A DNA stretch of 64,000 bases from the NCBI GenBank assembly GCA_025354985.1, contig JANXLU010000011.1, positions 1 to 64,000 on the forward strand, in the 5' to 3' direction. The notes beneath the pieces were generated by a model, which did no database searches, was not told the origin of the DNA, and saw only the letters and a list, made by a program, of their open reading frames with translations. Below, in pieces: positions 28,504 to 36,702 of this stretch. The position numbers and the translations under genes are program-made. How positions within the stretch are numbered: the stretch's first letter is position 1; every line of letters begins with the position of its first letter. Source of the DNA: Chloroflexota bacterium. GTDB lineage: Bacteria > Chloroflexota > Anaerolineae > J036 > Brachytrichaceae.

Positions 28504-30420
28504 ATGGCTATTCTTTTGCTTCCAATTCTCATCCCTTTGATTGCCGCGGCCATCAATGCGGTGTTTGGTCCCAAGCTGGGTGAACGAACGTCCGGCTGGC
28601 TGGCAACGCTGGCCTGCATGGCGTCGTTTGCCTGCAGCGTCGTGTTGTTCGCGCAGGTTGCCGGCCAGTCTGAAGGTGGTATGAACACCAACTTGTTCCC
28701 TTGGGTTTGGGTTGAAAACCTGCACGTTTCTTTCGGCCTGCTCGTTGATCGTCTCTCTGCGGCATTAATGCTGATCATCACCGGAGTGGGTGCGCTTATC
28801 CATCTTTATTCGATCGGATACATGCATGGCGATTCGCGATTCTCGCGCTATTTCGTCTATCTCAACCTATTTGTGGCCTTCATGTTGGTATTGGTCATGG
28901 GCAACAACTACCTCATGATGTTCGTTGGCTGGGAGGGTGTCGGCCTCTGCAGTTACTTGCTGATTGGCTTCTGGTACGAAAAAGCAAAGAACACCGATGC
29001 CGCACGCAAAGCATTTGTCCTCAATCGTATAGGCGATGTTGGGTTTATTGTCGGCCTATTGCTGATGTTCTCTGTGTTCCAGTCGCTAAATTTCTCGGAT
29101 GTGCTGGGCGTGGGTGAAACCGGTTTCAAAATTGGCGCTGCTCAGTTGCCGTTTGTCGGCTTGATTACGCTGCTCTTGCTGGTTGGCGCCACTGGTAAAA
29201 GCGCCCAAATCCCCTTGCTTGTATGGTTGCCGGATGCCATGTCCGGCCCCACTCCGGCATCCGCTTTGATCCATGCGGCCACGATGGTTACGGCCGGAAT
29301 CTACATGATCGTTCGCTCGCATGTGCTGTTTGACGCGGCGCCCTCCAGCGCAAATGTGGTCGCCCTGGTGGGTGCATGCACAGCTCTGCTGGCAGGTTCC
29401 ATTGCGCTGCGGCAATATGACATAAAGAAAGTGCTGGCCTATTCCACGGTCAGCCAGTTGGGTTTCATGGTCGCCGCGGCCGGGTTGGGAGCGTATACAG
29501 CCAGCATATTCCACTTGATGACGCACGCGTTTTTCAAGGCACTGTTGTTTTTGGCCGCGGGTAGTGTGATCCACGGCATGGAGCATTATGCGCACAACAT
29601 GGCTGCCAGCCATGATGAAAAGCATATTGACCCGCAGGACATGCGCAACATGGGTGGATTGGCGCGCAAAATGCCGTTGACAGCCTTGACGTTTCTTGCG
29701 GGAGCGCTATCGCTGGCGGGCCTGCCCCCATTCAGCGGTTTTTGGTCAAAGGACGAAATAATCCTGGCCGCGCTTGAGCGCAATCCGGTCGTGTTCGCCT
29801 TGCTTGCGGTGACAGCGGTTATTACTGCGTTCTATACAGGGCGCCAGCTTATGCTGGTATTTTGGGGAACCGCACGGACGCGCGATGCGCGCAACGCGCA
29901 GGAGAGCGGACCATTGATGACGCTACCTTTGCTCTTGCTCGCCATTTTGGCGCTGTTTGGCGGGCTTCTGAATTTTCCGGGTGGTCTATGGCTGGAACAT
30001 TGGCTGGAACCTGTTCTGGGCGCAGAACCTGCGGCCGGTTTTAATGTTGCAATTGCGATTTTGTTTTCCACATTGACAATTGTGGCTCTATTGGTCGCAT
30101 TTGGTCTATATCGTTACGGGGGCCGCGAGACCCAGGTTAAGGCGCAGACGGGTCTAAAAGGTGCCCTAAACCGTGGATGGTATCTCGATGACATTTATCG
30201 CGCGATCTTCGTCATACCGTTTTACGCACTCGCAAGCTTTTTGGCTCGTGTGTTTGACTTGGGCGGCATTGACGGTGTGGTAAATGGCATTGGCAGGCTA
30301 GTCAACACGGTTGCGCTCGGCGCGCGACGCTATCAGTCCGGTTTTGTGCGTATGTACGGATTGGTGATGTTGTTTGGCGTGGTTGCCATGTTGACGTGGT
30401 TCATGCTTAGCGCACGATAG
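28504..30420 (+). CDS. nuoL: NADH-quinone oxidoreductase subunit L
   Basis: A 638-residue antiporter-like proton-pumping subunit. It shows NNYLMMFVGWEGVGLCSYLLIGFW split over helices 4-5 (conserved Glu), the TGKSAQIPLLVWLPDAMSGPTP lysine region, LIHAATMVTAGIYM, STVSQLGFM, THAFFKALLFLAAG, and a C-terminal extension with a lateral helix. The ATG at 28504 is preferred to an upstream TTG. It closes the nuo block: nuoM and nuoN, which normally follow, are absent and an unrelated kinase-like gene starts immediately after the stop. Confidence 0.93.
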   Translation: MAILLLPILIPLIAAAINAVFGPKLGERTSGWLATLACMASFACSVVLFAQVAGQSEGGMNTNLFPWVWVENLHVSFGLLVDRLSAALMLIITGVGALIHLYSIGYMHGDSRFSRYFVYLNLFVAFMLVLVMGNNYLMMFVGWEGVGLCSYLLIGFWYEKAKNTDAARKAFVLNRIGDVGFIVGLLLMFSVFQSLNFSDVLGVGETGFKIGAAQLPFVGLITLLLLVGATGKSAQIPLLVWLPDAMSGPTPASALIHAATMVTAGIYMIVRSHVLFDAAPSSANVVALVGACTALLAGSIALRQYDIKKVLAYSTVSQLGFMVAAAGLGAYTASIFHLMTHAFFKALLFLAAGSVIHGMEHYAHNMAASHDEKHIDPQDMRNMGGLARKMPLTALTFLAGALSLAGLPPFSGFWSKDEIILAALERNPVVFALLAVTAVITAFYTGRQLMLVFWGTARTRDARNAQESGPLMTLPLLLLAILALFGGLLNFPGGLWLEHWLEPVLGAEPAAGFNVAIAILFSTLTIVALLVAFGLYRYGGRETQVKAQTGLKGALNRGWYLDDIYRAIFVIPFYALASFLARVFDLGGIDGVVNGIGRLVNTVALGARRYQSGFVRMYGLVMLFGVVAMLTWFMLSAR

Positions 30421-31419
30421 TTGCAGCCGTCCGCACAGCCGATTGACTACGGTCACGACATGACTGCTCAGGACGGCGGTGAGCTGACACGGGTAACCCG
30501 TTTGGTTCAGCCGGTATTTCCGGGCAGCCGTGCTGTTGAGGTTAGCGAGCTTGCTGGTGGCATGTCGGCTGCCAGCCATATCGTCACTCTTATAGACGAA
30601 CGCGGGACACGACAGCAGGTTGTCATACGTATTCCGAGAACCACGCAGAACAATTCACATACTGCTCAAGCTGAGTTCGATATCCTGCGTCTGATTCAAT
30701 CTCTGGGTCTTCCCGTGCCTGCGCCACAATTATTGGATGGGTCGTGCAGAATCATTCCCAATCCGTGTATCGTGATGGAGTTTATAAGCGGCACGCATGA
30801 TTTCGCGCCTGTATTGCCCGAGGTGTATGCCGTCAAATATGCCAACATGCTCTGGCGCATCCACGCAGCCGAGCTCGACACTGACAAGATTGCGCTCTTA
30901 CGCGGTCAGCCGCCAAAGCCTGATTGGCTGATAGGTCCAGCGCCATTGCAAACTGAAAACTACATGCAGGAAGGCCGGCTTCGTGATCTGTTGGCCCACA
31001 ACTGGCCTGCGCGCGGGTTTAACCCACCTAGATTGGTGCATGGCGACTATTGGCCGGGCAACGTGCTGTGGCGGGATCGCGAAATTGTGGCGGTTCTCGA
31101 CTGGGAGGACGCACGATTTGCGGACCCGTTGATGGATCTTGCCATTGCCCGCCTCGATCTTGCACTAATCTTTGGTGCGCACGTGGCCGCCGCATTTGCA
31201 AAGGCTTATCGCGATCAGGCTCGGGGCATTAGCTTTGATCATCAAGCGCTGTGGGATTTGTGCGCAGCAATTCGATTCGTGCGACTATCACGCCTAAACC
31301 TTGCCAGTTGGGCGGCCGGTTACCAGCACTACGGTCGGTTTGACATCACCGAGAGCTTGCTCCGTGATCGGTATACGGTATTTGTTACGAACGCGTTAGA
31401 AGAGCCTCCGTTTGGGTAA
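30421..31419 (+). CDS. APH family phosphotransferase
   Basis: A 332-residue aminoglycoside-phosphotransferase-fold kinase. The catalytic loop is RLVHGDYWPGNVLW and the metal-binding segment is AVLDWEDARFADPLMDLA; both are complete. The substrate is unknown; the fold covers drug, choline, homoserine and acyl-CoA-linked enzymes. The longest reading starts with a TTG directly after the nuoL TAG. The ATG at 30460 is an alternative that still includes the whole fold. Its position where nuoM would normally lie suggests a rearrangement of the nuo operon rather than a functional link. Confidence 0.75.
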   Translation: MQPSAQPIDYGHDMTAQDGGELTRVTRLVQPVFPGSRAVEVSELAGGMSAASHIVTLIDERGTRQQVVIRIPRTTQNNSHTAQAEFDILRLIQSLGLPVPAPQLLDGSCRIIPNPCIVMEFISGTHDFAPVLPEVYAVKYANMLWRIHAAELDTDKIALLRGQPPKPDWLIGPAPLQTENYMQEGRLRDLLAHNWPARGFNPPRLVHGDYWPGNVLWRDREIVAVLDWEDARFADPLMDLAIARLDLALIFGAHVAAAFAKAYRDQARGISFDHQALWDLCAAIRFVRLSRLNLASWAAGYQHYGRFDITESLLRDRYTVFVTNALEEPPFG

Positions 31420-31587
31420 TACCTGGTAGCAGGCACCTGACTGAATCGTGCGGTGTCGCAGGTTTTGACGTTTTAACCTCCGAATGATTGGGGTCACACG
31501 CTTCTGTGATTGAAGCTAGTATTGCTACGCTGCGCGGATCGCTATGCTTGTCGCAACGTTATTGCGACTAATAGATTCAACAAAAAT
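31420..31587. other. Short intergenic region with weak inverted repeats
   Basis: No gene was recognised. AGGTT...AACCT around 31461-31480 can pair weakly. TCACA-N6-TGTGA at 31494-31509 is a short palindrome of unknown meaning. The upstream frame of the next small gene is open through part of this stretch but lacks family resemblance. Confidence 0.35.
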
Positions 31588-31794
31588 ATGGATGAGCTAA
31601 CAACTCTTGTGATTGAAAGGGCGATTGTTACGCGAGAACAGGCGCAAAACGCCATCCTGGTTGTTGTTGGGTATCTAAAGGGTAGGTTGCCTTCGCCCAT
31701 TGCGGGGCAAATCGATATTCTCGTTTCAGAAGGCGGCTTTTACGATGGGACCAGTACCATTGGCACCAGCCGTGGCGGCCTCAAAGGAGATTGA
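31588..31794 (+). CDS. Small conserved-looking protein, possible DUF2267-like
   Basis: A 68-residue soluble protein, MDELTTLVIERAIV followed by REQAQNAILVVVGYLKGRLPSP, then a Gly-rich end (GGFYDGTSTIGTSRGG). The helix-REQAQ-helix-KGRLP-P layout recalls, from memory, small DUF2267-like proteins in which EQA...LKxRLP is common. That match is tentative. The ATG at 31588 is used; the frame is open further upstream to 31510. It sits two bases before tatA and its end overlaps the strong tatA Shine-Dalgarno, so the two are co-transcribed. Confidence 0.5.
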   Translation: MDELTTLVIERAIVTREQAQNAILVVVGYLKGRLPSPIAGQIDILVSEGGFYDGTSTIGTSRGGLKGD

Positions 31795-31796
31795 AA

Positions 31797-31988
31797 ATGG
31801 CAGAACTTGGTGGACCGGAAATACTTGTGATTTTGGTTCTAATTGTGCTCCTTTTTGGGGTGGGGCGTCTTGGAAAAATAGGTGGCGAAGTTGGCAAGTC
31901 AATTCGAGAATTTCGCCTTGGTCTTCGAGGGGATGAGCCCGCTCGTCCAAACGCTAGCACCGACATAAAGCCCGATTCTGAAAAATAG
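31797..31988 (+). CDS. tatA: Sec-independent translocase subunit TatA/E
   Basis: A 63-residue protein with a short N-terminal periplasmic part, one hydrophobic helix (ILVILVLIVLLFGVGRL), the Phe-Gly hinge and an amphipathic helix (GKIGGEVGKSIREFRLGL) followed by a charged tail. This is the standard TatA layout that forms the pore for folded Tat substrates. AAAGGAG lies 7 nt before the ATG, one of the few strong Shine-Dalgarno sites in the window. TatC is not nearby. Confidence 0.92.
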   Translation: MAELGGPEILVILVLIVLLFGVGRLGKIGGEVGKSIREFRLGLRGDEPARPNASTDIKPDSEK

Positions 31989-31996
31989 GAAAACCT

Positions 31997-32002
31997 TACA
32001 AT
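31997..32002 (+). promoter_or_regulatory. -10-like box for the histidine kinase gene
   Basis: TACAAT is followed by 9 nt and the ATG at 32012, with no Shine-Dalgarno. The spacing would give a leaderless or nearly leaderless transcript. Confidence 0.45.
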
Positions 32003-32011
32003 ACCGCTTCC

Positions 32012-33871
32012 ATGCGGAAACCCTCTTCAGGTTGGCTCCAGAACCTTGACCCAAAGCGCAGTCTTGCCGTGCGACTCGCTTTGGTAGTTGGTGCCTCAAG
32101 TCTTTTTTTGTCGCTTGTCGCTGGGACGCTGGTTGGCGTGATTCAGCGTGCCGAGGTTACGCGCCAAATCGGAACGTTGCACCAGCAACTGGCTGAACAA
32201 TTGGGTGAAGCGCTTGACAGCGACATAGCATCGCGGATTCAAGACATCCGTGTTTTGGCTGTGTTGCTTTCTTCATATGTCGACGCCGATTCATCTGATG
32301 TGCAGCAGGCGATTTTGCAAGGTGTTTATGGCGAATACACCGGTTATTCGTGGTTGGCTCTGGCGGATCCCGGTGGAACCGTAACGCTTGCCACGGGTGA
32401 CATTCTTGCAGCATCCCTGGCTTCCAAATCGCAGTTGTTTCAGGCCGGGTCTAGGACACCTTACGTCGGTTTATCACAATGTCCACCGGTGGACACCCGC
32501 ATAGAAACCGGTAACAACCAAAAGGCCATGTGTGGACTGATTGATTTTTCATCTGCGCTAACCAAAAAAGATACACGGCTCAGTGCAACATTGGGTGCTC
32601 GCCTGGGTATAAGCTGGGCGGAATCGATTGAACGCCAAATTTTGTCTCCGTTAAGGGAAACGCGAACGGTGGAGGCGTTCGTTGTAGATTCGGAAGGTGC
32701 CGTATTGGTAAGCGATTCCGATGCCATTTCTGGAAGGTTGCAACTTAATCACATTACCGATTCGTCAAACGCGCTCGGATATGAGGTCGTTCGCTGGCCG
32801 GATGGACGTGACTATCTTACGGGCTTTTCAGTGAGTGATGGATTCGGCACCTACAAGGGCCTGGGCTGGCGGGTCATTGTTCGAGAGCTTGCCGCGGATG
32901 CTCTGGCCCCTGCAACTGTTTTGGCTCAGCGGACCGCGGCCATTACAGTTGGGGTCGGCTTGCTTACAGCCTTTTTGTGTGCGGCCCTGATCAACCGATT
33001 TGTGCGGCCGTTGACTGCGATTGCTGCAGCAGCCGATCGTATTCGTGTTTCACACGATTCGACCATTCCCGTGGTCGCGGGCGAGGATGAAATTGCACGC
33101 GTGTCCAATTCGCTTAACAGCCTCGTGGGCGCCCTGGATGATCGCAACCGCGCTTTGCTACTAGCCAATAATTCACTTGAAGCCCGCGTGCGCGACCGTA
33201 CTGTTGAAATTGAGCGACTTAGCGACGAGAACCAGCAGGTCGCCGTGTCTCGGGAGCGACTACGCATGGCTCGCGACCTTCACGACACGCTCGCCCATAC
33301 CCTTGCCGCGGTTCTCACCCAGGTCCGCTTGATGCATAAACTGGCTACTAAGCAAAACGTCACCCAATTGGCAGACGAACTGCAACGAGCGGAAGAGGCG
33401 ACCCGACTAGGCTTGCAGGAAGCCCGCGCCGCAATCACGCAGTTGCGGAGCAATCCTGTACGAGAGTTTGGGCTGGAAAGTGCGCTGCGACAGCTGGCGA
33501 AGAATTTTGGCAATCGAACCGGCATTCGCATGGTCCTTGAATCAAGGGGAACGTTGCCCGATCTCCAAAACGCGCGTGCCGAAACAATGTTTAGAATCGC
33601 CGAGGAAGTATTCCATAATATTGACCGACATGCTCATGCAAAGTCCGTTTTGATTGAGCTAAGTGAGACCTCGAACGCGGCACTCAAGCATGTTTCAATG
33701 CACATCGTTGATGATGGCGTCGGCTTTGATCCAATCCACGTGCAGGATGCAGGCGCACATCATTTTGGAATGCGGGGCATGATCGAGCAGGCCGCACTCA
33801 TTGATATGGCGTTTCAACTGACGAGCGCGCCAGGTCGGGGAACCGAGGTTACGCTGAGTGGGTACTGGTAA
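32012..33871 (+). CDS. Sensor histidine kinase, NarL-type (HisKA_3)
   Basis: A 619-residue membrane sensor. One helix lies at about 18-46 and a second at about 308-330, with an extracytoplasmic Cache-like sensor domain between them. A Cys pair (SQCPPVD and KAMCGLID) sits within the sensor. A HAMP region follows (about 330-385), then a coiled coil around 390-415, the HisKA_3 dimerisation helix with RMARDLHDTLAHTL (phospho-His near residue 424), and a HATPase from about 525 (EEVFHNIDRHAHA; DDGVGF; GMRGMIEQAALI). The cognate regulator is the next gene, 12 bases downstream. The stimulus is unknown. Confidence 0.9.
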   Translation: MRKPSSGWLQNLDPKRSLAVRLALVVGASSLFLSLVAGTLVGVIQRAEVTRQIGTLHQQLAEQLGEALDSDIASRIQDIRVLAVLLSSYVDADSSDVQQAILQGVYGEYTGYSWLALADPGGTVTLATGDILAASLASKSQLFQAGSRTPYVGLSQCPPVDTRIETGNNQKAMCGLIDFSSALTKKDTRLSATLGARLGISWAESIERQILSPLRETRTVEAFVVDSEGAVLVSDSDAISGRLQLNHITDSSNALGYEVVRWPDGRDYLTGFSVSDGFGTYKGLGWRVIVRELAADALAPATVLAQRTAAITVGVGLLTAFLCAALINRFVRPLTAIAAAADRIRVSHDSTIPVVAGEDEIARVSNSLNSLVGALDDRNRALLLANNSLEARVRDRTVEIERLSDENQQVAVSRERLRMARDLHDTLAHTLAAVLTQVRLMHKLATKQNVTQLADELQRAEEATRLGLQEARAAITQLRSNPVREFGLESALRQLAKNFGNRTGIRMVLESRGTLPDLQNARAETMFRIAEEVFHNIDRHAHAKSVLIELSETSNAALKHVSMHIVDDGVGFDPIHVQDAGAHHFGMRGMIEQAALIDMAFQLTSAPGRGTEVTLSGYW

Positions 33872-33883
33872 CCTTAATTACTG

Positions 33884-34564
33884 ATGGCCGATCAAATAAT
33901 TAAGATGATCATTGCTGATGATCAGGAGTTAATCAGGCGTGGTCTGTCAATGATGCTCTCGCTGGAACCTGATATCGCTGTGCTTGGACAGGCGGTTAAT
34001 GGCGAAGAGGCGTTGGAATTGGCACGTCGCCATCACCCTGATATCGCGCTGATGGATTTGAAGATGCCCGGGATTGGTGGCGTCCAGGCGATACGTGCCA
34101 TACGTGCCGAATGCACTGGTACCCAGGTCGTCGTGCTGACGACCTATGATACTGATGACATGGTTTTTGATGCCATCAGGGCCGGTGCGCATGGGTATCT
34201 ATTGAAGGATGCGTCTGAATTGGAAGTCCTTGACGTTGTGCGTGCGGTTCATCGGGGAGAGTCGGTTATGGATACGACGATTGCCCGCAAAGTTATGAAT
34301 GAGTTTAAGCGGGCAACTGATGTGGGAGGCCGGAGCTCGGATGGTGGCGCAATTGGATTCCCAGCCGAAACTCTTACCGATCGCGAAACCGAAACGTTAC
34401 AACTCCTGGCCGTCGGGCATACTAATTCTGAGATTGCTGGAAAGTTGTTCCTGTCAGAAGGCACGGTTCGGAATTATGTAAGCAAAATTATGGCCAAGCT
34501 GCACACCAATGATCGAACGCAGCTGGCGATAAAGGCGTTGCGCACTGGCATTGCGCGATTGTGA
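33884..34564 (+). CDS. Response regulator, NarL/FixJ family
   Basis: A 226-residue transcription factor. The receiver domain has the acidic pocket IIADDQELIRRG, the phospho-acceptor Asp near residue 58 in IALMDLKMPG, the switch Thr in VVLTTYD and the Lys in YLLKDASE. A linker of about 30 residues precedes a LuxR-type helix-turn-helix, LTDRETETLQLLAVGHTN followed by FLSEGTVRNYVSKIM. It is the partner of the preceding kinase. The gene 163 bases downstream, a histidine-rich protein, is a candidate target by position only. Confidence 0.92.
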   Translation: MADQIIKMIIADDQELIRRGLSMMLSLEPDIAVLGQAVNGEEALELARRHHPDIALMDLKMPGIGGVQAIRAIRAECTGTQVVVLTTYDTDDMVFDAIRAGAHGYLLKDASELEVLDVVRAVHRGESVMDTTIARKVMNEFKRATDVGGRSSDGGAIGFPAETLTDRETETLQLLAVGHTNSEIAGKLFLSEGTVRNYVSKIMAKLHTNDRTQLAIKALRTGIARL

Positions 34565-34727
34565 CTCTAATCATTACCTCTAGTGCGACCAATCACTAGC
34601 AAAGCTTGAACTGGCGCACTAAGCTATCAGTATCGTCGCGCCTTCAGATCGCTGCGGCCCACGCGTGTGGACCTTAGGACTATAGCAGTCGGGGCGCGCG
34701 CGCATAGAAATTAGAGAAAGGAACATT

Positions 34728-35291
34728 ATGGCAGATAGCTTACCAGTCGTCCCAGCAACGCATCCTCCGACGCCGGCCGATGCGTCAACCCCTGACCACG
34801 TGCAACATTCGGATACGATGCACAGCCACAAGCAGGCTGCGCACCCGGCAGCTGCGGGTGACCATCAACACACCCACGCGCATGATGTGGGCGATGTGGC
34901 TCATACCCACAGCAGCGCCGATCAGGTGCACCCCGATCATCCGGATCATGCCGCCACGCATCACGACGCCCACGACGCCAGTGCACCAGGCCCGGCAACA
35001 ACATTGCCGCAAGGCGCGGGTTCTAGCGTGAGCGCGAATGCGCCCGTGTTGCCCGCATCTACGGCGCCGGTCGCCGCAGACGAGGCCGACCCGGTCTATG
35101 TACACAATGGGGACGGCCACCACACCCATAAGCATGTGCACGGCACACGCCATCATCATAGGCATCATCATCACCATGCCGCAGGTGATCAGCCACATAC
35201 GCATGATGCTTCAAACCAACTGCATGGTGATAATCCACAGCACGAAGCGACACATCATCGACCCCATCCAACCGCATCGGGCAACAACTAG
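34728..35291 (+). CDS. Histidine-rich low-complexity protein
   Basis: A 187-residue soluble protein with about 39 histidines (roughly one in five), many Ala, Asp, Pro and Thr, no cysteine, no signal peptide and no membrane helix. Two His-rich blocks (about 11-82 and 123-182, the latter with an RHHHRHHHHH run) flank an Ala/Pro/Ser-rich linker with no His (about 83-122). The repeated HTH and HxH patterns suggest binding of Ni, Zn, Co or Cu. The codons are GC-rich and keep the phase throughout. AAAGGAA precedes the ATG by about 6 nt, and a strong terminator follows the stop, so it looks like a real, expressed single gene. Metal storage or buffering is an inference. Confidence 0.75.
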   Translation: MADSLPVVPATHPPTPADASTPDHVQHSDTMHSHKQAAHPAAAGDHQHTHAHDVGDVAHTHSSADQVHPDHPDHAATHHDAHDASAPGPATTLPQGAGSSVSANAPVLPASTAPVAADEADPVYVHNGDGHHTHKHVHGTRHHHRHHHHHAAGDQPHTHDASNQLHGDNPQHEATHHRPHPTASGNN

Positions 35292-35315
35292 GGTCGGCGA
35301 ACGAACAACAGTGTT

Positions 35316-35347
35316 AAGCGCCAATTCCAGATATGGAATTGGCGCTT
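35316..35347. terminator. Strong hairpin terminator between convergent genes
   Basis: AAGCGCCAATTCC and GGAATTGGCGCTT form a perfect 13-bp stem with a 6-nt loop, 24 bases after the His-rich gene and 11 bases past the end of the convergent aldo/keto reductase gene. TTT ends the right side. It is likely bidirectional. Confidence 0.8.
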
Positions 35348-35358
35348 TCATGTTTGGT

Positions 35359-36336
35359 TTATGCGAAGAGGGCGCCTATCTGTGCGGACACGGACGGGTC
35401 AAGGCGCAATGCCAATGCCCGTGCACCCGGTATCAAATGCTCGGGTTTGCGGGGTCCAACGATTGGCGCGGTAACAAAATCCTGCGCTAAGAGCCAGGCA
35501 AGCGCAAGCGTTGCCATGTCGACATTATGCGTTTTGGCGATTTCAGCCAAGCTCGAAAGCCCGCGATACGTAGCTGCAGTTGTGAGCCGCTCGTACGGTT
35601 CCGGTCGAAGCGTCATGCGTGACCCTGGTGGAAATGGCTGATCCGCAGAATACTTGCCGGTGAGCCATCCTCCGGCCAATGGGCTAAAGGGGGTGTAGCC
35701 AAGATTCTGATCACGAATTAAGGGGAGCAATTCTCGCTCGTCACTGCGTTCAAGCAGGCTGTAGCTGTTTTGAATCCATTCAAATCTGGGCCAGCCATAT
35801 TTATCGCTAATCCAGAGCGATTTGGCCGTCAGCCACGCCGGCATATTGCTTGCGCCGATATAGCGAATCTTTCCAATATGGACCAAATCATTTAGCGTGC
35901 CGAGGGTTTCTTCAAGTGGTGTTGATTGGTCCGGTTCATGGATCAAATACAAGTCCAGCTCCTCAACACCCAACCGGGTGAGACTAGCATCCACTTGGCT
36001 CATGATGTGTGCCCGGGACAGACCCCTGTCATTTGGTCCCGGGCCAACCGGATTGAAGACTTTGCTGCTAATGAGTAACTGACTCCGCACCCGCGGGCCC
36101 TTGGTGCGGAGCCAATTGCCGATAAAAGTTTCGCTTGCCCCGCCACCATAGGCATTTGCGGTGTCGAAGACGGTGATACCCATATCCAATGCCGCATCCA
36201 TCAGCGCGTGTGCCTGCGGCTCGGTTTCACCCGCACCGAAAAACGCGGGTGCGCTTCCAATCCCGCCGAAGTTGCCGCATCCGAGAAATAGTGCGCTCAC
36301 GGACAGCCCACTGGAACCGAGTCTTACATAGCGCAT
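35359..36336 (-). CDS. Aldo/keto reductase
   Basis: A 325-residue NADPH-dependent TIM-barrel oxidoreductase. The family features are FDTANAYGGGASETFIG (catalytic Asp and Tyr), SSKVFN (Lys), LDLYLIHEPD (His), IRYIGASNM and the cofactor region VGPRKPEHL. It resembles the general-stress/YhdN-like and potassium-channel-beta-like groups. A small ORF, apparently frameshifted, ends 8 bases before its start, so the two probably share a transcript. Confidence 0.88.
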   Translation of the reverse strand: MRYVRLGSSGLSVSALFLGCGNFGGIGSAPAFFGAGETEPQAHALMDAALDMGITVFDTANAYGGGASETFIGNWLRTKGPRVRSQLLISSKVFNPVGPGPNDRGLSRAHIMSQVDASLTRLGVEELDLYLIHEPDQSTPLEETLGTLNDLVHIGKIRYIGASNMPAWLTAKSLWISDKYGWPRFEWIQNSYSLLERSDERELLPLIRDQNLGYTPFSPLAGGWLTGKYSADQPFPPGSRMTLRPEPYERLTTAATYRGLSSLAEIAKTHNVDMATLALAWLLAQDFVTAPIVGPRKPEHLIPGARALALRLDPSVSAQIGALFA

Positions 36337-36344
36337 CCCCGCAA

Positions 36345-36642
36345 TTATGCGTTGCCTTTCTTTGTCGGATCGCCCTTCTTCGCGTTAAGCATTACGGCTT
36401 GGGCCACATAGTCCTGGATTGCGCTTTCATTGATGTCGGCCATCTGTCGGATTTTTAGGACGTTGCTCGGGCGACACCTTGCCTGCAACGTATTCATCAA
36501 CACCCGAACCGCGCAATGGGCTTACATTTGGGACACGAGGTGATCGCGCTGCTACACCACTAGTTTTTCTGGAACCGCCGGACTTGGTGCTCGAATCAAA
36601 TTTGCTGCCCGTTGCTTTCATGATTAACCCGCCTGTTAACAA
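36345..36642 (-). pseudogene. Small unidentified ORF with an apparent frameshift
   Basis: From the ATG at 36642 (or 36621) the first ~55 residues are basic and Ser/Gly/Pro-rich, ending GVDEYVAGKVS. In that phase the frame then runs EQRPKN and soon stops. Switching phase near 36470 gives SNVLKIRQMADINESAIQDY followed by VAQAVMLNAKKG and a stop at 36345, 8 bases before the aldo/keto reductase start. The second half has the amino-acid balance of a real protein, so one indel seems to have split a gene of about 93 codons. The product is not recognised. The second half could alternatively start at its own ATG (ADINES follows it). Confidence 0.45.
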
Positions 36643-36702
36643 ATTGGACTACCATAAATGTAGTTTAGCGGTGCGACCATATTTTCGCATGCTGAAAATC
36701 GC

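Noticed and set aside
31494-31509. TCACA-N6-TGTGA palindrome as a CRP-type site
   Set aside because: The CRP consensus has the halves the other way round (TGTGA-N6-TCACA); short arms are easily due to chance.
34785-35204. Long antisense ORF opposite the His-rich gene (Met/Val/Arg-rich)
   Set aside because: It is a shadow of the repeated CAT/CAC codons; it has no start signal and a composition unlike real proteins.
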